A DNA stretch of 64,000 nucleotides from Akebia trifoliata (GCA_017979445.1 CM030711.1:18244922-18308921), one strand, 5' to 3'; counted from the stretch's first letter, positions 22,440 through 37,020 are shown. Numbers and translations: made by a program. Notes: a model not told the origin generated them from the sequence alone.

Positions 22440-22740
22440 CTCGACTTCCCCCTTCCCTATTTTTAGTTTTAGTTCTCTTTCCTCTATATTTCAACATCGA
22501 AGAGGAAAATTAAGGGAAAAAGAGGGTAAAACTCTCCAACATTTTCTCTCTCGATCCTTCATACTACATATTAGATCTAGGGTTTCGAGATTTCAATTTT
22601 ATTGGATTTTATTTTCTGATTCATTACTTCATTGATTCATAGTAGTTGAGCTGGTTTGGTTTTTCAGATTGTTAATTTCTAACGAAATTTCTCTAGTTTC
22701 CATTGTTGAATCAAGCTTGATATTATCTAAGGTGAGAAGA
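22440..22740 (+). promoter_or_regulatory. 5' leader-like sequence inside the CACTA left end
   Basis: Pyrimidine-rich, with TCTCTCTCGATCC, then TAGATCTAGGGTTTCGAG, a telo-box (TAGGGTTT) usual in plant 5' untranslated regions. GTGAGA at about 22731 could be a splice donor. It mirrors the leader-like tract near 19330-19640. No coding sequence is joined to it that I can name. Confidence 0.35.
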
Positions 22741-23988
22741 GTTTTACTAATAATTGATTCAAAATTGTTTCTTTGATAGCACTATTGATGATCGTAAGAT
22801 CTTTGATGGAGAGTTTCTTAAGATTTGCTAGGGTTTTATGTATCTGATCATGTTGGTTTTGGGTGATTCTTTGACGAGTTTTGCACCCTTTTTTTATTTC
22901 TGAAGTGTGTTTCAAATATTTGTTTGTTGACAATGATGCAGGATTTTTGGGGTACAATTTTTATAATTTTTGTAGGAAGAGCTTTAGTTCGAAGAAGGCG
23001 AGACTTGTGGGGATTACAATGTATAAATCAAACTTTCTTCACTTTTGTTTCGAAAATCATCTCCATCTTTTGTTTGCTTTACTGGGAATTACAACGTGTT
23101 TTACAAACTGCAGCAACCTCAGAAAATGGAGTTTTTTACAAGACTCTCGACAGATATAAGTTTATAGCTTTAATTCTCTTCTTTACATTTTTTATCTTGT
23201 TCGGGTAGATTCAAATTTTGGTTTTTATTAACTTGATTGGTTACATTCTTTTCAAATTCCACATATTAGAGTTTGAACACTTAGTCATGATTTGCCCAGT
23301 CTTATAATTGCTTCCTTTCTTGGCAAACTACGAATTTTGGTAACCTTTCAGCTTTATATACATCATTTAGTTTAAAAGGCCATTCGTGTAAAGAAATTAT
23401 TGGATCATTTGCTTCTTCTTTTTTTCTTTGAAGAAATTATTTGATCCCTAATTTGGTCACTACTGCACTCTTTTTTTTTGTGAATTTTGCTAAATTAGGT
23501 GTCATAAGCAAGTTAGCTTTCAACATGTATGTGACTTTTTAGTCCCTTGGATGGGTCATGAATCTGAAAAGAAGAGAAACCAATAAAAGAAAATTTAAAG
23601 AATATTAAAATTTATGTTACAGTTTCCAAATTTTCGGTTATTAAAGGAGAATGGTTTTCTAAAAGAGTTCCATTTTGTAAGCACTTCCCTTGGACAATGT
23701 CTTACAAGAATGTGATTCACTATGGTGATTCAAAATCTTTAAATGCCTAGAATGTTTTTTTTATTTAAATGAGAATGATATTCTAATTTGGATCCTTGGC
23801 AATCTTTATAATTAAATATTGTTATTTTATTGTTTGATCATATTGTAAATATTCGAAGTTAACATCTATAAGATGGTAGTTGAGAACTCTTGATTTCACC
23901 TGTACGATGGTTATTTCTATCCTATTTGAAGTTCCACAAAATTTTCATGGATTCACGTGAACTGATGGCATGTGATTTTTTGTGCCAG
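22741..23988. other. CACTA interior, no recognised gene
   Basis: Overlapping plus-strand frames at 22881-23208 give hydrophobic peptides without a recognisable family. The rest is AT-rich, intron-like sequence. Confidence 0.35.
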
Positions 23989-24057
23989 CTTCCCAAGGTC
24001 TTGCGGTTAAACTCTGTTGATCGGGTGTTGTTGGATGCACCCAATAGTGGGAGTCAA
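23989..24057 (+). pseudogene. NOP2: Captured NOP2 rRNA methyltransferase exon
   Basis: A 69-bp exon between TGTGCCAG and GTAAGC encodes LPKVLRLNSVDRVLLDAPNS followed by GSQ. It matches the motif IV region (LPKVLGLNxVDRVLLDAPCSGTG) of the nucleolar 25S rRNA cytosine-C5 methyltransferase NOP2/NSUN1. The motif IV cysteine of DAPCSG reads Asn. Splice signals on both sides are intact. Flanking exons are not found. Confidence 0.75.
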
Positions 24058-26956
24058 GTAAGCTAACCAAACTATGTTAACACCCACTTAACTCTCTCAA
24101 AGGGGTTTCTCTTCTTTATGCTCCATCTGTTAACATGTTACTTCCTGATCACTCCCAACTCAATAGGTTCATATCAAACTAGTTTTGACTTGGAAGTGGA
24201 ATCCACATCCAAGGAAAACTAATTGCTTTCTTGCTTGGTCTGGCTTATTTGGGTAGAATTACAAAAATGGATATTTTTATTTACCCATTACTAGATTGTT
24301 ATGAACATTTGTTCATTGTGAAATGCTAGCGTTGAGTATGTTCCTTCTTCATTGCAACTTGGCATGGAAGATTTAGGGATCTTTTTTTACACACTTATAT
24401 TCACTGGATTGTGTCATGTTTTGTTAAAGATGTATTATTTTTCTTGGTGATATTTTTTTCTTAGGCAATTAATTTGGCATATTTAAAAAAAGTGTTCACA
24501 GATGAAGAGATTCTTCATAAAATTGTATTTTGCATTATGAGGCTCTTATTCAATGGTTTTTAGTCATTGAAGAATTTAAAGGGCTATCTACTGAAGATTT
24601 TGTTTTAAGATGGGACCATGTTGTTACTGAAAATCTACCTATTATGTTGACAGAAGGGGCTAGACACTAAGGAACCAAGCCTCGAATATTTATCAAGCAC
24701 TCAAGATGAGATTATTGTGTCAAGGGTCACCCCATTATAGAAATAATATGAGAATCATACTAGGTAATAAGTATGATGCTGCCCTGGTAAGTTATCAAAA
24801 TTGAGATTGGCACAAAACATTGTCTTTGATTCATTAGTGGTGTCTTTGTTAACAGGTGGGATAGAAACACCTAGTATTGAGTTGTCGAGAGTAGACTGAG
24901 TTCTGGATGATGTCAAGTATCGAACATATCCTAGTATTGGAAACTTTTCTAGTATTCTTGGGGTTTACAATGGCATGTCATTAATAGTGCACATACCACA
25001 AGCTTACCTGTGTGTCAGTCCATTAGGTGACCCTTATGCCTTTCTCATTTCCAAGTGGGGAAGATGAGCCAATTAGATATGTCTAATAGAACCCACAATC
25101 GTTTCTAAATAGATAGAAAGCAGGACTAATGATGTATATATACTATACTACTTTCGCACACTTGCAGCCCTTTGCCACCACTACTAACAAAATAAGCTCA
25201 CATTGAACCACCATTGTCAGAACTATACATTATAGTCTACTGACTAGTATAAACATTATGGAACTTAATTTGATGTTCTAAATTATGACAAGAGGTGAAA
25301 TATAGCGTGATTTCATCATGTCATCTTCATAATAATCATTGTTATTATCTTCTTTTCCAGATTTTTGGTAATACACGATCTAGTAAATTAAACACTCTGT
25401 GAAAATCATTTAGTGTTGCTACTTCCATTTATTCCCAGACTTGTATCACAAGTGGCAAGAAATTGGAAGTTCCGCCTTCTACAAGTTAGATTTTTTTTCT
25501 TCAAATCCCACGTGCTCCCTTTCTAAAGGTTGAGCTTATTTTGTGCAATGTATTTTGTAGCATTTAACATGGCATGCTCTTGGTCTAGTATACATTCTTG
25601 AATTATAAATGTGTTGTGTTTGTTAGACTCTCTAAACTAGTTTGCCATTGATTCACTTATTCTATTGCAAATTGCATTTATATTGTGTAGTGATTTTTTG
25701 TTACCACTAACACCTTGATACTTTAAATTTCATAGATACTGGCTGGATTTTTTATAGGATGAGCTCCTTGGTGAAGAGATCCCATCACAAACAATCATAC
25801 TAGGTTGTGTGGTCTTGGTTCGGATAGCCGGTGAAAGGTGTAGAGATGTCCTCATTTCTGAGATTGATTTTTTCCTTGCATATTTGTTTGGTGAAACTGA
25901 TGGATTGGTTTCTTGGGTGCAGGTTGTGGATTATGGGGTTCATAAGTTGTGGCAATACAACAATGTTTAGGTATGAGATTTACACTTGATCTTGTTCTCT
26001 ACATGATGAATGTGTCCCTTCCTATAATTGTAGGGATGTTTGGCACATATAGAAATATCATTGCTGAGATGCATGAAAGAGGATGGGGAATGCAGATATA
26101 TCATTGCTTATGTGGCTGAATTGGTTCCAATTTTGTAGTGTTTTGTGGGTGCGAACGATGGAGATAAGTTCAAGATGTTTGTTGTCTCTCTGAATTAGAT
26201 AAGTTAAATAGGTATGCTTCTCTAGAATAATTCAATTTGAATTTCTTACTAGTTAAACAACAGTTAACTAAAATCTTCAATTTGATGGACTTTATGGATT
26301 AATTTTATCTTTAGGAGGGCAGTCAATGAATAGCTTCAACATATTATAAAGGATGAAGGTGTTTATTTGCATACAACCCTCCAAGATCAATGTCCTTAGC
26401 GTATTATGAAGAAGACATTGAAACATCGCTTTGTAAACTTGTATATTTGTTGAAGCTATAAGAAAGTTCATTAGATTTTGAATTCAAAGTATGCTACAGA
26501 TTTCAAGACAAACCATAGAATAATATTTGTAGTAACTTCAAAAAATCTAAAATCCTAACTTATTTTCCTTATTTTTTGGGGTTATGAAATGAAGATTTTG
26601 AGTTCTCTATCCTCTGTTTTGAATTTTGAATCTTGATTCATCATGGAATCAATGCTTTGGTTTGATGGTTATTTATGGTATTCCTTTTGGGATTTTTTTT
26701 TGTAGGGAAAAGTTGTGGATTAAGATGGTTTAACCGGCTAGGACCAAGGATTAACAAGAGGACTTTTAGTGAGGAAGAAGAGATGAAGTTGTAGCCTCTT
26801 CCATGATAGGACTGTTAATGCATAAGAAGATGAAGATGGCCAACCCATGGTCTAAAATCTCGTATGTTTCAATGTTTCGATGTTTTTTAGAAACTGAAAC
26901 TATACCGATACATTTCGATACAATGGATACATTTGATATATTCAAAAACAAATCTT
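24058..26956. other. CACTA interior, mostly intron-like
   Basis: No recognised gene in 2.9 kb. Exon-like scraps include about 24655-24720 (GLDTKEPSLEYLSSTQDEII) and about 25757-25830 (DELLGEEIPSQTIILGCVV), both plus strand. They look like pieces of real proteins, but I cannot name them. The rest is AT-rich with stops in all frames. Confidence 0.35.
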
Positions 26957-27190
26957 CCAGTGGAGACCAAGGTCAGGGTGCATGTCATCGATTTGAAAAT
27001 AAAAGGGTATCTGAAATATGTACGAAAACAAAGAGGGGGTTATTTAAATAATGGTCTTTGGGAGGAGATCAAGGTCAAGCGCATTCATCAGTTTGAAAAC
27101 AAAAGGGTATCTCAAATATTTACCGCAACAATGAGGGGGTGATTTAAATAATTGGTCTGGAAGGAGACCGAGGTCAAGGGCATTATTTCA
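26957..27190 (+). repeat. About 101-bp tandem repeat, 2.3 copies
   Basis: Units start near 26957, 27058 and 27159. Each begins GGAGaCCAAGGTCAgGG..CAT and runs through GAAAAtAAAAGGGTATCT to GAGGGGGTTATTTAAATAAT. Copies one and two differ at roughly one base in eight; the third is truncated after about 30 bp. Confidence 0.8.
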
Positions 27191-27743
27191 AAAACATTCA
27201 AAATCAAAACATTCCTTCAATCTGACGTTTTGGGGGAAAAACAGAGGCGAGAAGAAGAAAAAGAAGGGAGGTAAGCCGAGAACTCCACTCAAATCTGAAA
27301 ATCCAGGAATCTCTCTCTCTCTCTCCACCTTTGGATTCACTATTTTTGAGTTTTACTTTGGAAACAATTGAAATTTATCCTTTTTGTTTTAATTTTTTTC
27401 ATAGGGAATTATTTTGCAAATTTTATTTTTTTGAAATCGAAACCCTATAACGAGGGTCAAACATGATCGTCGCTATAACCTTATTTTCCATTAGCAAAAA
27501 AAGTTTTCTCAAAAAAATTTTTTCTGAAAAAAATGCCTATAGCGACAGTCATTGTAATGGTGGCCGTCGCAGAAAGATATAGCGACTTCAGTTATACCGA
27601 CAAGCAGCAACGATCACTTTGCCCGTTGATAACGGAAATAGCGACGGACTTTGAAAGATAAAGTGAGGGTCTCGGCCATGGTTCTGGTTTATAGTGGTTA
27701 ACTAAGATTTCTTCCTTGCATTTTCTGTTTTTCATGGTTCCAG

Positions 27744-27823
27744 GCCACAAATGTGCAACCTAACTCTAGCACACAATCTTCATTGGATTGGCAAGAGCAC
27801 ACATCTGCTGATGGGAGACGGCA
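27744..27823 (+). pseudogene. PRP40-like WW-domain exon fragment
   Basis: After TTCCAG the plus strand encodes ATNVQPNSSTQSSLDWQEHT followed by SADGRR. DWQEHTsaDGRR opens the first WW domain of PRP40, a U1 snRNP-associated splicing factor. The rest of the WW domain (YYYNK...W) is not in frame; only a rough trace follows. It lies just right of the probable CACTA end at 27696 and before the ABCC pseudogene, on the same strand. Confidence 0.65.
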
Positions 27824-28455
27824 AGTGATTTAATGAAAAGCCAATTCTAGCAGGGCTTGAACAGGTGATTTACCATGTTCTATACTATTTTCTTATAATT
27901 GAACATATCATTTACCATGTTTTATGTTAAATTTCATTTTAATATCTAGAAACATTTTCCCTTCTATGGATGTTGGCAATCGTGATTCTCTTAAATTGAT
28001 CAGAATTATTTTATTCAAATCCTCTATTTCTTTGCATGTTCTTCCACTGGTTTGTAGATGCCACGGAAAGTCAGGAGAAAAAAAACAACTACTCATTATG
28101 CTCACTTTTGAAGGCGGGGTTTCTTGTACTCACGACAAGCAGTCATTGCTATTTTACCTTTCATTTCTCATTTAGGGAGATTTCCTATGAAATGGGTTGT
28201 TGGATATGATCTATTGTGGGATGAGATTAGCAAAGAAAAGGCTATTGTTCTTGCTAGTAATGTTAAAGCTTTTGGCATGAGATGAAGCTTCTTATTTTTT
28301 TCGTTGTCCACATTCATGTTTGGTTTCATCTGCTACAGGCTAGATATACTGCCTTATGCCTTTCTACTAGGGTTACCAATTTCATGTTTGTAGACAATTC
28401 AATGATAAATATTAATTTTTAGGCCCGTAAGTTGTTGAATTAGCATCCACCTTGT

Positions 28456-30520
<2,065 letters not shown>

Positions 30521-30559
30521 TAGTCTGGTTCCCATTGATGAGATGGGTGGCAATAAAGA

Positions 30560-30981
30560 GAACCTCGATGTTTTCTATTTGGGTCGATTTTGACTGTAGG
30601 TAATTGTTGCGTCGAAAAAAAAATTAAATATATATATATTTTTTTAAAGTTTAGATATCGGTTTATGACCACCTTAGATATCGGTTGGTAACCGATGCCT
30701 AAAGTCTCAAATTTAGGACATCAGTCATACACATCGGATTTTAAATTAATGTCGAATATAATTTTTTATTATATATAAATGCAGATTTGGAACGGTTTCA
30801 AGTTGTTCCCGAAATCTGAGTTTTGTAACGGTTTTTGACCATTCCAAAACCTGAGATCTAGAACGGCGTCCAACCATTTAAATTCATTAACAACGCCTCG
30901 ATTAGAGAAGGTTTGCAAACTGTTTCTTATTGGCTTAGGAACAGTTATAAACCGTTCCTAATTTCCATATTTGTGGTAGTG
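30560..30981 (-). repeat. CACTA subterminal region and right terminus
   Basis: Ends GGTAGTG at 30981 (inverted CACTACCACAAATATGG). Repeated GGAACGGTTT / AAACCGTTCC and ATCGGTT motifs fill 30650-30960 in both orientations, typical of CACTA subterminal repeats. It may be the right end of the outer element starting at 12466. Confidence 0.55.
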
Positions 30982-31689
30982 AGAAGCGATAAATGAATTT
31001 TCATTACTCATAATGATAAGTTACATCGAAGTATCGCCATAAATTTCACTAAAATCAACTATTCATTACATAACAATAACATAAGACAAAGACAAAATTT
31101 ATTTATATTTTTTGTGTGGTCATGATCTTATCCATGTCTTTATCTTTCCTCAAGAGTTGTGAACGTGAATAGTCTATGAATTATGAAGTCTACCAAGAAA
31201 CACTACTAGCAATACTAACAATAGTTCAAATCAGTAAATTGATGAACTCTAGATACACACATTAATGGTATTATTTGTTGTAGTGGTAGGTACTTTGGCT
31301 GCCAAATGGCATTTGGATAGTAGGCCACTTGGCATTAAATAATTAATTTTAGTTTATTTTATTATATGATGTCTACTGAAAAGAAACCTGTATAAACACG
31401 ATTAAAAACATAATTACACATTATATTACATTAACAAGTTGATATAACATTAAAATAATATTACTAAATATATTGTAATAATCAATATAGTAATAATTAA
31501 TTTAATATGAAGATAAAATACAGTTTTACTAGGAAACTACCTAGGATTCTTAAAATTGGTCTAATAATTCACAAAAGTAATCTAAAAGGATATCACAAAT
31601 ACTTACTTACATATCAAAACCTTTCTTTTGGCTAATTAAGAGAGAAAATGAGTACATTGATCAAGAAATAATGTATGAGGGGTGAGACA
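30982..31689. other. AT-rich stretch, nothing recognised
   Basis: Non-coding in all frames. No repeat ends, RNA gene or protein motif seen. Confidence 0.4.
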
Positions 31690-31925
31690 CCCTTAGTTTG
31701 CTTCTTCCCATGTATGTTGGTCAGTCCACGAAAGTTTGACCTAGGAACTCTTTATTTTCTGAACCCATCCATCTAACCTCCAAGGCACTTGTGAGCCCTT
31801 CAAAGCATTCACTTACAGAAGCGAGTCTTACCCAATCATCACATTAGATGCCTGAAACCTGAAGAACTCCAAAGCTTCTACTAAAGCTTGACATTCTACT
31901 TCATTGTTCGTTGCTTGTCAAAACA
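31690..31925 (-). pseudogene. RNase H-like (RVT_3) fragment, LINE type
   Basis: The minus strand encodes ATNNEVECQALVEALEFFRF, then QASNVMIG, a stop, DSLL. About 30 residues on comes NALKGSQVPWRLDGWVQKIK followed by a decayed helix. This is the TNNeaEyxAlieGL...DS pattern of plant type-I RNase H domains, found downstream of LINE reverse transcriptases and in related host RNase H genes. The first catalytic Asp lies outside the fragment. In-frame stops mark it as dead. Confidence 0.55.
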
Positions 31926-32464
31926 TATAAATACATATATAAAATATTATATATACCAACCATCCAAATATATAAGATAATCATATATGCAATATTTTTA
32001 TTGATAATGAAAATTTTTGGGTCTTGAGAATTTTCTTTGGTAATCTATTGGAGATATTCAGTGTTCTTGAAACAAATATTCTAAACCCAAAAAATAGATT
32101 GTAGAAAGTGAAGATTGGAAAGAACTTATCAATTTTGATGTGAGTGAGGCATGAAAGAGTTACTGTCCTTAAAACCAAATCCGTGCCCCTTTATGATGAT
32201 ATCCACAATGCAAAAGGTTCCGATGGTTGGTTTCCAAGATTCAGTAGTCACGATCCTGCTAGTCATGCACTCGAAAGTAGTAGGTATACAATAAACTCGA
32301 TCGGTCTAGTGTGAGCAGCGAGATTTAGAGTAACTCATACAGAGGAGAACAAGGGAGAGATCATAAATTATTTTCTATATATCTAAAACACTAGGGCACA
32401 ATCTCTCTTATAGAATTTGGGCCCAATGGTCTAAAAGAGCCCAACAATATTCTTGATTAATGAT
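31926..32464. other. Unassigned, may include the outer end of the copia 3' LTR
   Basis: The copia LTR at 40222-40809 aligns with this side only from about 32465. Sequence to its left (for example 32320-32464) could be the rest of the LTR, since the 5' copy is truncated on its inner side. No LTR terminus or target duplication could be fixed here. Confidence 0.35.
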
Positions 32465-32588
32465 AAAACATGTGGGCCTTAATTTAACCCATTTCTAAAC
32501 ATTGGAGAACCCAATGGTCTAAAGTACATTAAAGAACTGAAACTGACATTACGATCAAATGGTTAGAAATAAAAGAAAAATTAACGAT
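32465..32588 (-). repeat. Outer part of the copia 3' LTR
   Basis: AAAACATGTGGGCCTTAATTT and the following 120 bp align with 40225-40345 of the 5' LTR. Its last five bases, ACGAT, form one side of the solo LTR target duplication. Confidence 0.8.
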
Positions 32589-35500
32589 TGTACCCCAGAT
32601 TTTCAACTCGTATCTCGAAGAAGCCAAAGGGTGATATTTTAAGGAAAATGTTAAAGAAGGAAATTAGAGTAAAACCCTCGGATATTATTCCGTTCCTTTT
32701 AACAAAAATCGACTCTGTCATTGGGTTTAAAGAGGTCGAAATATATACTTTAGCTTGTAAGCAAGTTCAAATTCGAGTTCGGATGAAAAAGTTATAAAAA
32801 TCTTCAATTTCGTGTTGGATGGGACCCAAAATAGTAAATTTTTGTTAGAGCGAGAATCAGAAAAATTTGTCTACACCATGAGGTCTGCAACGAAAAATTA
32901 TTCGAAATGGAATACTCATATGTCATTTTTCGAATTCGAATGGTCATGATTTCGTCAAAAATAAAAATAAGTAGAAAATGTCAAAAATGCCCCAAGCCCT
33001 TGTTTAAAAGAAAGATAACTTTCTTTTATTTCATTTCTTCCTCTCTTCTCTAAAGAGTTCATATCAGCTCATTCTTCCAAACCTAGGGTTTCAAAACTTT
33101 CCATCAAGATCTATCCTAATCAAGTCCGAGTTGAACCTCGACGAAGAAGGCAAAGTCGTCGGCGTTGTCGAGCTCCACATGCTCACCCCATCCAACCTCC
33201 ATTTCCTTTTTGTTCTCTTGAATTCTTACCAAAAATCAGAAAGGGAATTTTTATTCTACTGACTTAGAGACTCACCCACTTAGAAAAAGGGTTCTCTATC
33301 GTCGTAAGAGAAGGAAGAATACTTCTAACGAGGGTTTTGCAACAAACCCGATTCGTTTGGCACTCAAGTTCGACCGAATTCAAAGTTCCAGACTACCGAT
33401 CCTCGATTTTCAAGCTAGCTTATCGTGTCCAAAAACCTCAAGAGTAAGGGACTCTCAATTCTTATTAATAACTGTAGATTTCGAAAAATTGCATTTAGAG
33501 ATGTTTCGAAACTTATGTTGTATTTTAAAAATCATAAAATGTTATTGTAATTGTCTCAAATTCATACTAGAACTAATGTATTTGATATATTTTATCATGA
33601 TTTAAATATTAGATCTGTGGGTAGGTTATTAGAATCCAAAACGAGTGAAAAACATGAAAAAACGATGAAAAAAATGAAAAATTCACGAAATTTCAGCATT
33701 CTGACGGTTCCACCGTGAACAATCACGGTGCCACTGTGAGCCACTGTGCTCTAGTCACGGTGCCATTATGAGTCACTGTGGAAATCAAAAAGTGCAAAAA
33801 TTCTTTTTTTAATATTTTTTTTTTCAATTCCTCATGCTTTTAACATGCCAAAACAAATACTTATAGGCCCCGTAACTCTTTCAAATGAGCTGGGAAAACA
33901 ATAAACATAATTTCATCATAACGGAAATGTTTCAAGAATTCGTATGATATCTTTTGTATTACTTTGAATTAGATTACAAAATTACATGGCCCTTCTCATG
34001 TTGTCGAGGGCCTTCATTTACAAAAATCCATTTTCAATTTCGACAACTTTGAAAAATTGAGTTTTCGAAAATTGAATAGTTTTTAGATCAAATGATCAAA
34101 GTGAATTTGCAAGCTTGAAAAATAAATATTTGATTTAAAAACTCAAGAAGTAAAAAACACGGTAGAATGGGAAATGGATGAATCGGTAAAATATCAGAAT
34201 CACACCAAGGGTGATGTCTATATTTTACGTTGTATGTTATGTGTAGGTTGGTGAAGGGATATCCAGGATTAATGAAAGGGTTGCATGTTTATTTAAATTT
34301 ATGTTGGCGCAAAGGCTACGAGTACTGTTATTTATTTTAGGGTGGGTGGCCACAGTTGCATGGTAGAAAACTAGATATCCTTCTCTACCATATTTTGTTA
34401 ATTTCTCATTTATTTTAAAATAAAAATGATATATATATAAACGTAGGTATTTTGTGAGCTGTTAAAGATTCTGTGAATGCCTGAAGGGATAGTGCATCAT
34501 ATCATCTGGAGTGGTGTGCTATTCTAGGATGTACGGTACGGACCACCAAGCTCATATGTGGTACGGGATGCGTATCAGAGTGGAGTCACAATTGGAATCC
34601 GGATCCATTCCTTTCTATATTTACTAGTGAACGTATATTGTAAAGGTGGTTATATACAAATAGAGTGTTTATTTTGGAAATCAAATGCACGCTTGATAGA
34701 CATAGACGAAGATGATTAGTTAGTTATCACTAATAATCTAGTAGTAGTCAAACGTTCTGACACATAAAAAAAATCCATTGCTTACGGTTATGTCAAACGG
34801 CTAGCTTGAGCCGGATAAATGGTCCCGTAAGCGTAGTAAACAGTGATCAGTCACAAAATCAGGAACTACGATTTTATTAAGGAATATCATGTCCCGACTG
34901 GGAATGATCCAGTCATGAATCCCAGCTCTCTAATTCTATTGCTCCACCATTATGTATTATGTACCTGTCGCTTTATTCTGAATTATAAATTGAAAAGCAT
35001 GTCTACTGTTTCCATGTTGTTATTTAGATTTGTATAAAATATAAATATATAATGGATACTGACGATTGATGACATGTGATTCTTTTTAAATTGCTTAGCT
35101 GCTCATCCCTGGCTATATGTCTCAGTTAATCATATTTTATTTTGTAAAAATTTGGATGTATTAAAATGTCTAGTATGCTTATTCGATCATGTTTAGAAAA
35201 TGTTATTAGTAGGAATTGATTGTGGACTTATTGGACAACCATCATTACTCACCCTTTACTTCCGTTTTTTTAGCTTTAGAGCTTGCAGTCAGAGAAATAG
35301 TTATAGAGCCGTCGAGTGAGGATCATCTGGTGGGTCACACTGACGATCAAGGTACGTTATCTAGTGAGCATTGGGACTATATCCCCTAGGAGTCTGTTTG
35401 TCCCAAGAGATGTATATAGCTTTTGAAGTTGAGTAATTTAGATTCATATTAGAGTAAAAGCTTTTTGTAATCATGTATATTGTAAACTTTCGCACTCTGA

Positions 35501-35690
35501 TATACTCACATGTTAGATATTTTCAGTCTTCCGCTATTATTTCCATGTTGCCTTTTTATATAGTTAGAATTTGTGGTATATTAAATTATGATATTTTTGA
35601 GTTCTGTGGAATGCTAACATAAATAGGGGAGCCATGTTCGAATTTCGAGGTAGTCTTGGGATTTGTGTTAGCGTTTGGCGGGGCGCTACA
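32589..35690 (+). repeat. Solo LTR (3.10 kb) of the long-LTR gypsy family
   Basis: Starts TGTACCCCAGATTTTC and ends GGGGCGCTACA, so TG...CA. It is flanked by ACGAT (32584-32588) and ACGAC (35691-35695), a 5-bp duplication with one difference. It aligns end to end with the 5' LTR at 7064-10351 in opposite orientation. No internal region is present, so it is the product of LTR-LTR recombination. Small frames inside it (32588-32797, 33357-33605) are not genes. Confidence 0.9.
33003..33010 (+). promoter_or_regulatory. Probable TATA box of the solo LTR
   Basis: TTTAAAAG about 415 bp from the LTR start, in the same flanks (CTT..TTTAAAAGAAAG..TAACTTTCTTTTAT) as the TATAAAAG of the 5' LTR at 9933-9944. 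If active, it would fire rightwards, into the copia remains. Confidence 0.4.
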
Positions 35691-35695
35691 ACGAC

Positions 35696-36185
35696 AAAGA
35701 TGAAAGGAAACAATGGATCTAATTTTAGATTAATGTTAACCACATGAGGCTTAAATTTGAGATTTGTACTCCCCCTACATACATATTGTATGTACATTCA
35801 CGGATTAAAAGTTTTTGACAGGTTGGCCCCATATATAATTATCTACAGTCCAATGGTGTCTTGGGCCGCCATGTGCACGCGAAGCCTATTCTCTTTCACA
35901 TTGAGAAAGTAAGATCCTTTATTAGGTGAGCACCACTCTTATATTTATCTAATGTGGGACTAAAATTTGGAAGAGTTATTTCTACAATTCTCACAAACTA
36001 GAAAACTAAGAGAATCTTTGACTTTCAACTTCTACAAAAAAGGAAAAAACTCTTTTAGCTTATGTTTTAATAATTAAGGAAATATCTATATTTTACAAAT
36101 AATACTCAAAAGGTTATGAATTCAAAACTTGCCCTCAACAAAACATTAAATTAAAATACATAATAAAACTTTGAATTTTACAACG
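35696..36185 (-). repeat. Inner part of the copia 3' LTR
   Basis: Aligns with about 40345-40809, for example CTTGGGCCGCCATGTGCACGCGA against CTTAGGCTCCCCGTGTGCTCGCGA, and AATGTGGGACTAAAATTTGG in both. The inner limit CGTTGTAAAATTC (36185, minus strand) matches TGTTATAAAATTC at 40809. The polypurine tract (CTATAGGGGAT) follows. Confidence 0.85.
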
Positions 36186-36739
36186 ATCCCCTATAGATTC
36201 ATAGTTAAAAGGAAAAGGAAATACTGCTCATACAAGGTAAAGTACAAAATATCTAATGTTAATGTCTTTTGAGCTTAATCGACACTTGGTATAGTTAGAT
36301 AGAATTTATAGGGAGTTGGTTTAATTAGGTTACTTAACCCTCTCCCTTTTAGTGTATGTTAACTATCATATCCTACATATTTTTCATTTTAGGACCAATC
36401 AAGTTCTTATGGTTTGACATTTTTCGGCTATGTGTCGAATCTTGGTCTTTTCATGAATGATCTAGAATACTTACCAACAATATTCATAGAAAACGCCTCC
36501 ACTCCCACGGTCACATAGGTAAGTCTATCAAATGTGTTTTATTACTATTACACACCACCCAAGAAGACTATGGACTTTATTAAGAACTTTTTTTCATCTT
36601 TAACTTGTCATAGATAATCATTACTTAACACCATAAAAAAGGGACAAAGAGTTCGCTAACTCTTTTTCACTAGTGTTTCACCAATTAGTTTAGTGACTTG
36701 TTATTATCCATTGAATCTACTTCTTAGGATCTCCATTCA

Positions 36740-37020
36740 TGTAAATTAGGTTTCTATCAAAGACTAATTACTTACAAAGGCTTTAGTCTCATTCCTCGTG
36801 ATGTTTTACTCACTAACCCTCTAATTAGTGACTTTGTTAATAGATCTACTAAGTTGCTATCTGACCTCAAAAATTCAATAGGAATCACTTCATCCGTCAA
36901 TAGTTGCCTGACCACATTATGTCTAAGATGAATGTGTCTACTCTTACCATTATATATATTTTTTTTAGCCTTGGAAATAGTAGGTTCACTATCACAGTGA
37001 ATAAATATTGATGGCATTGG
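36740..37020 (-). pseudogene. copia RNase H C-terminal part
   Basis: The minus strand encodes IFIHCDSEPTISKAKKNIYN, then GKSRHIHLRHNVVRQLLTDE and SNLVDLLTKSL. This is the end of the copia RNase H domain: a CDS with the catalytic Asp position, KSRHIxLRHN, and the D..TK tail. The N-terminal half is broken by stops around 37020-37300. Confidence 0.8.

Larger units (their letters stand above)
22191..27696. mobile_element. Probable third CACTA element with GCGACGG subterminal repeats
   Basis: The left end CACTACAGGAAATATCAC is followed by many TAGCGACGG/CCGTCGCTA motifs (22210-22430). The right end, read inverted, is CACTATAAACCAG, with the same motif family at 27450-27660. These short motifs in both orientations are typical of CACTA subterminal regions. 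The terminal match is only the first 5-7 bases, and the 3-bp flanks AAT and GTT do not agree, so the exact ends are uncertain. Inside are a leader-like segment, a NOP2 exon and a 101-bp tandem repeat. Confidence 0.5.
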
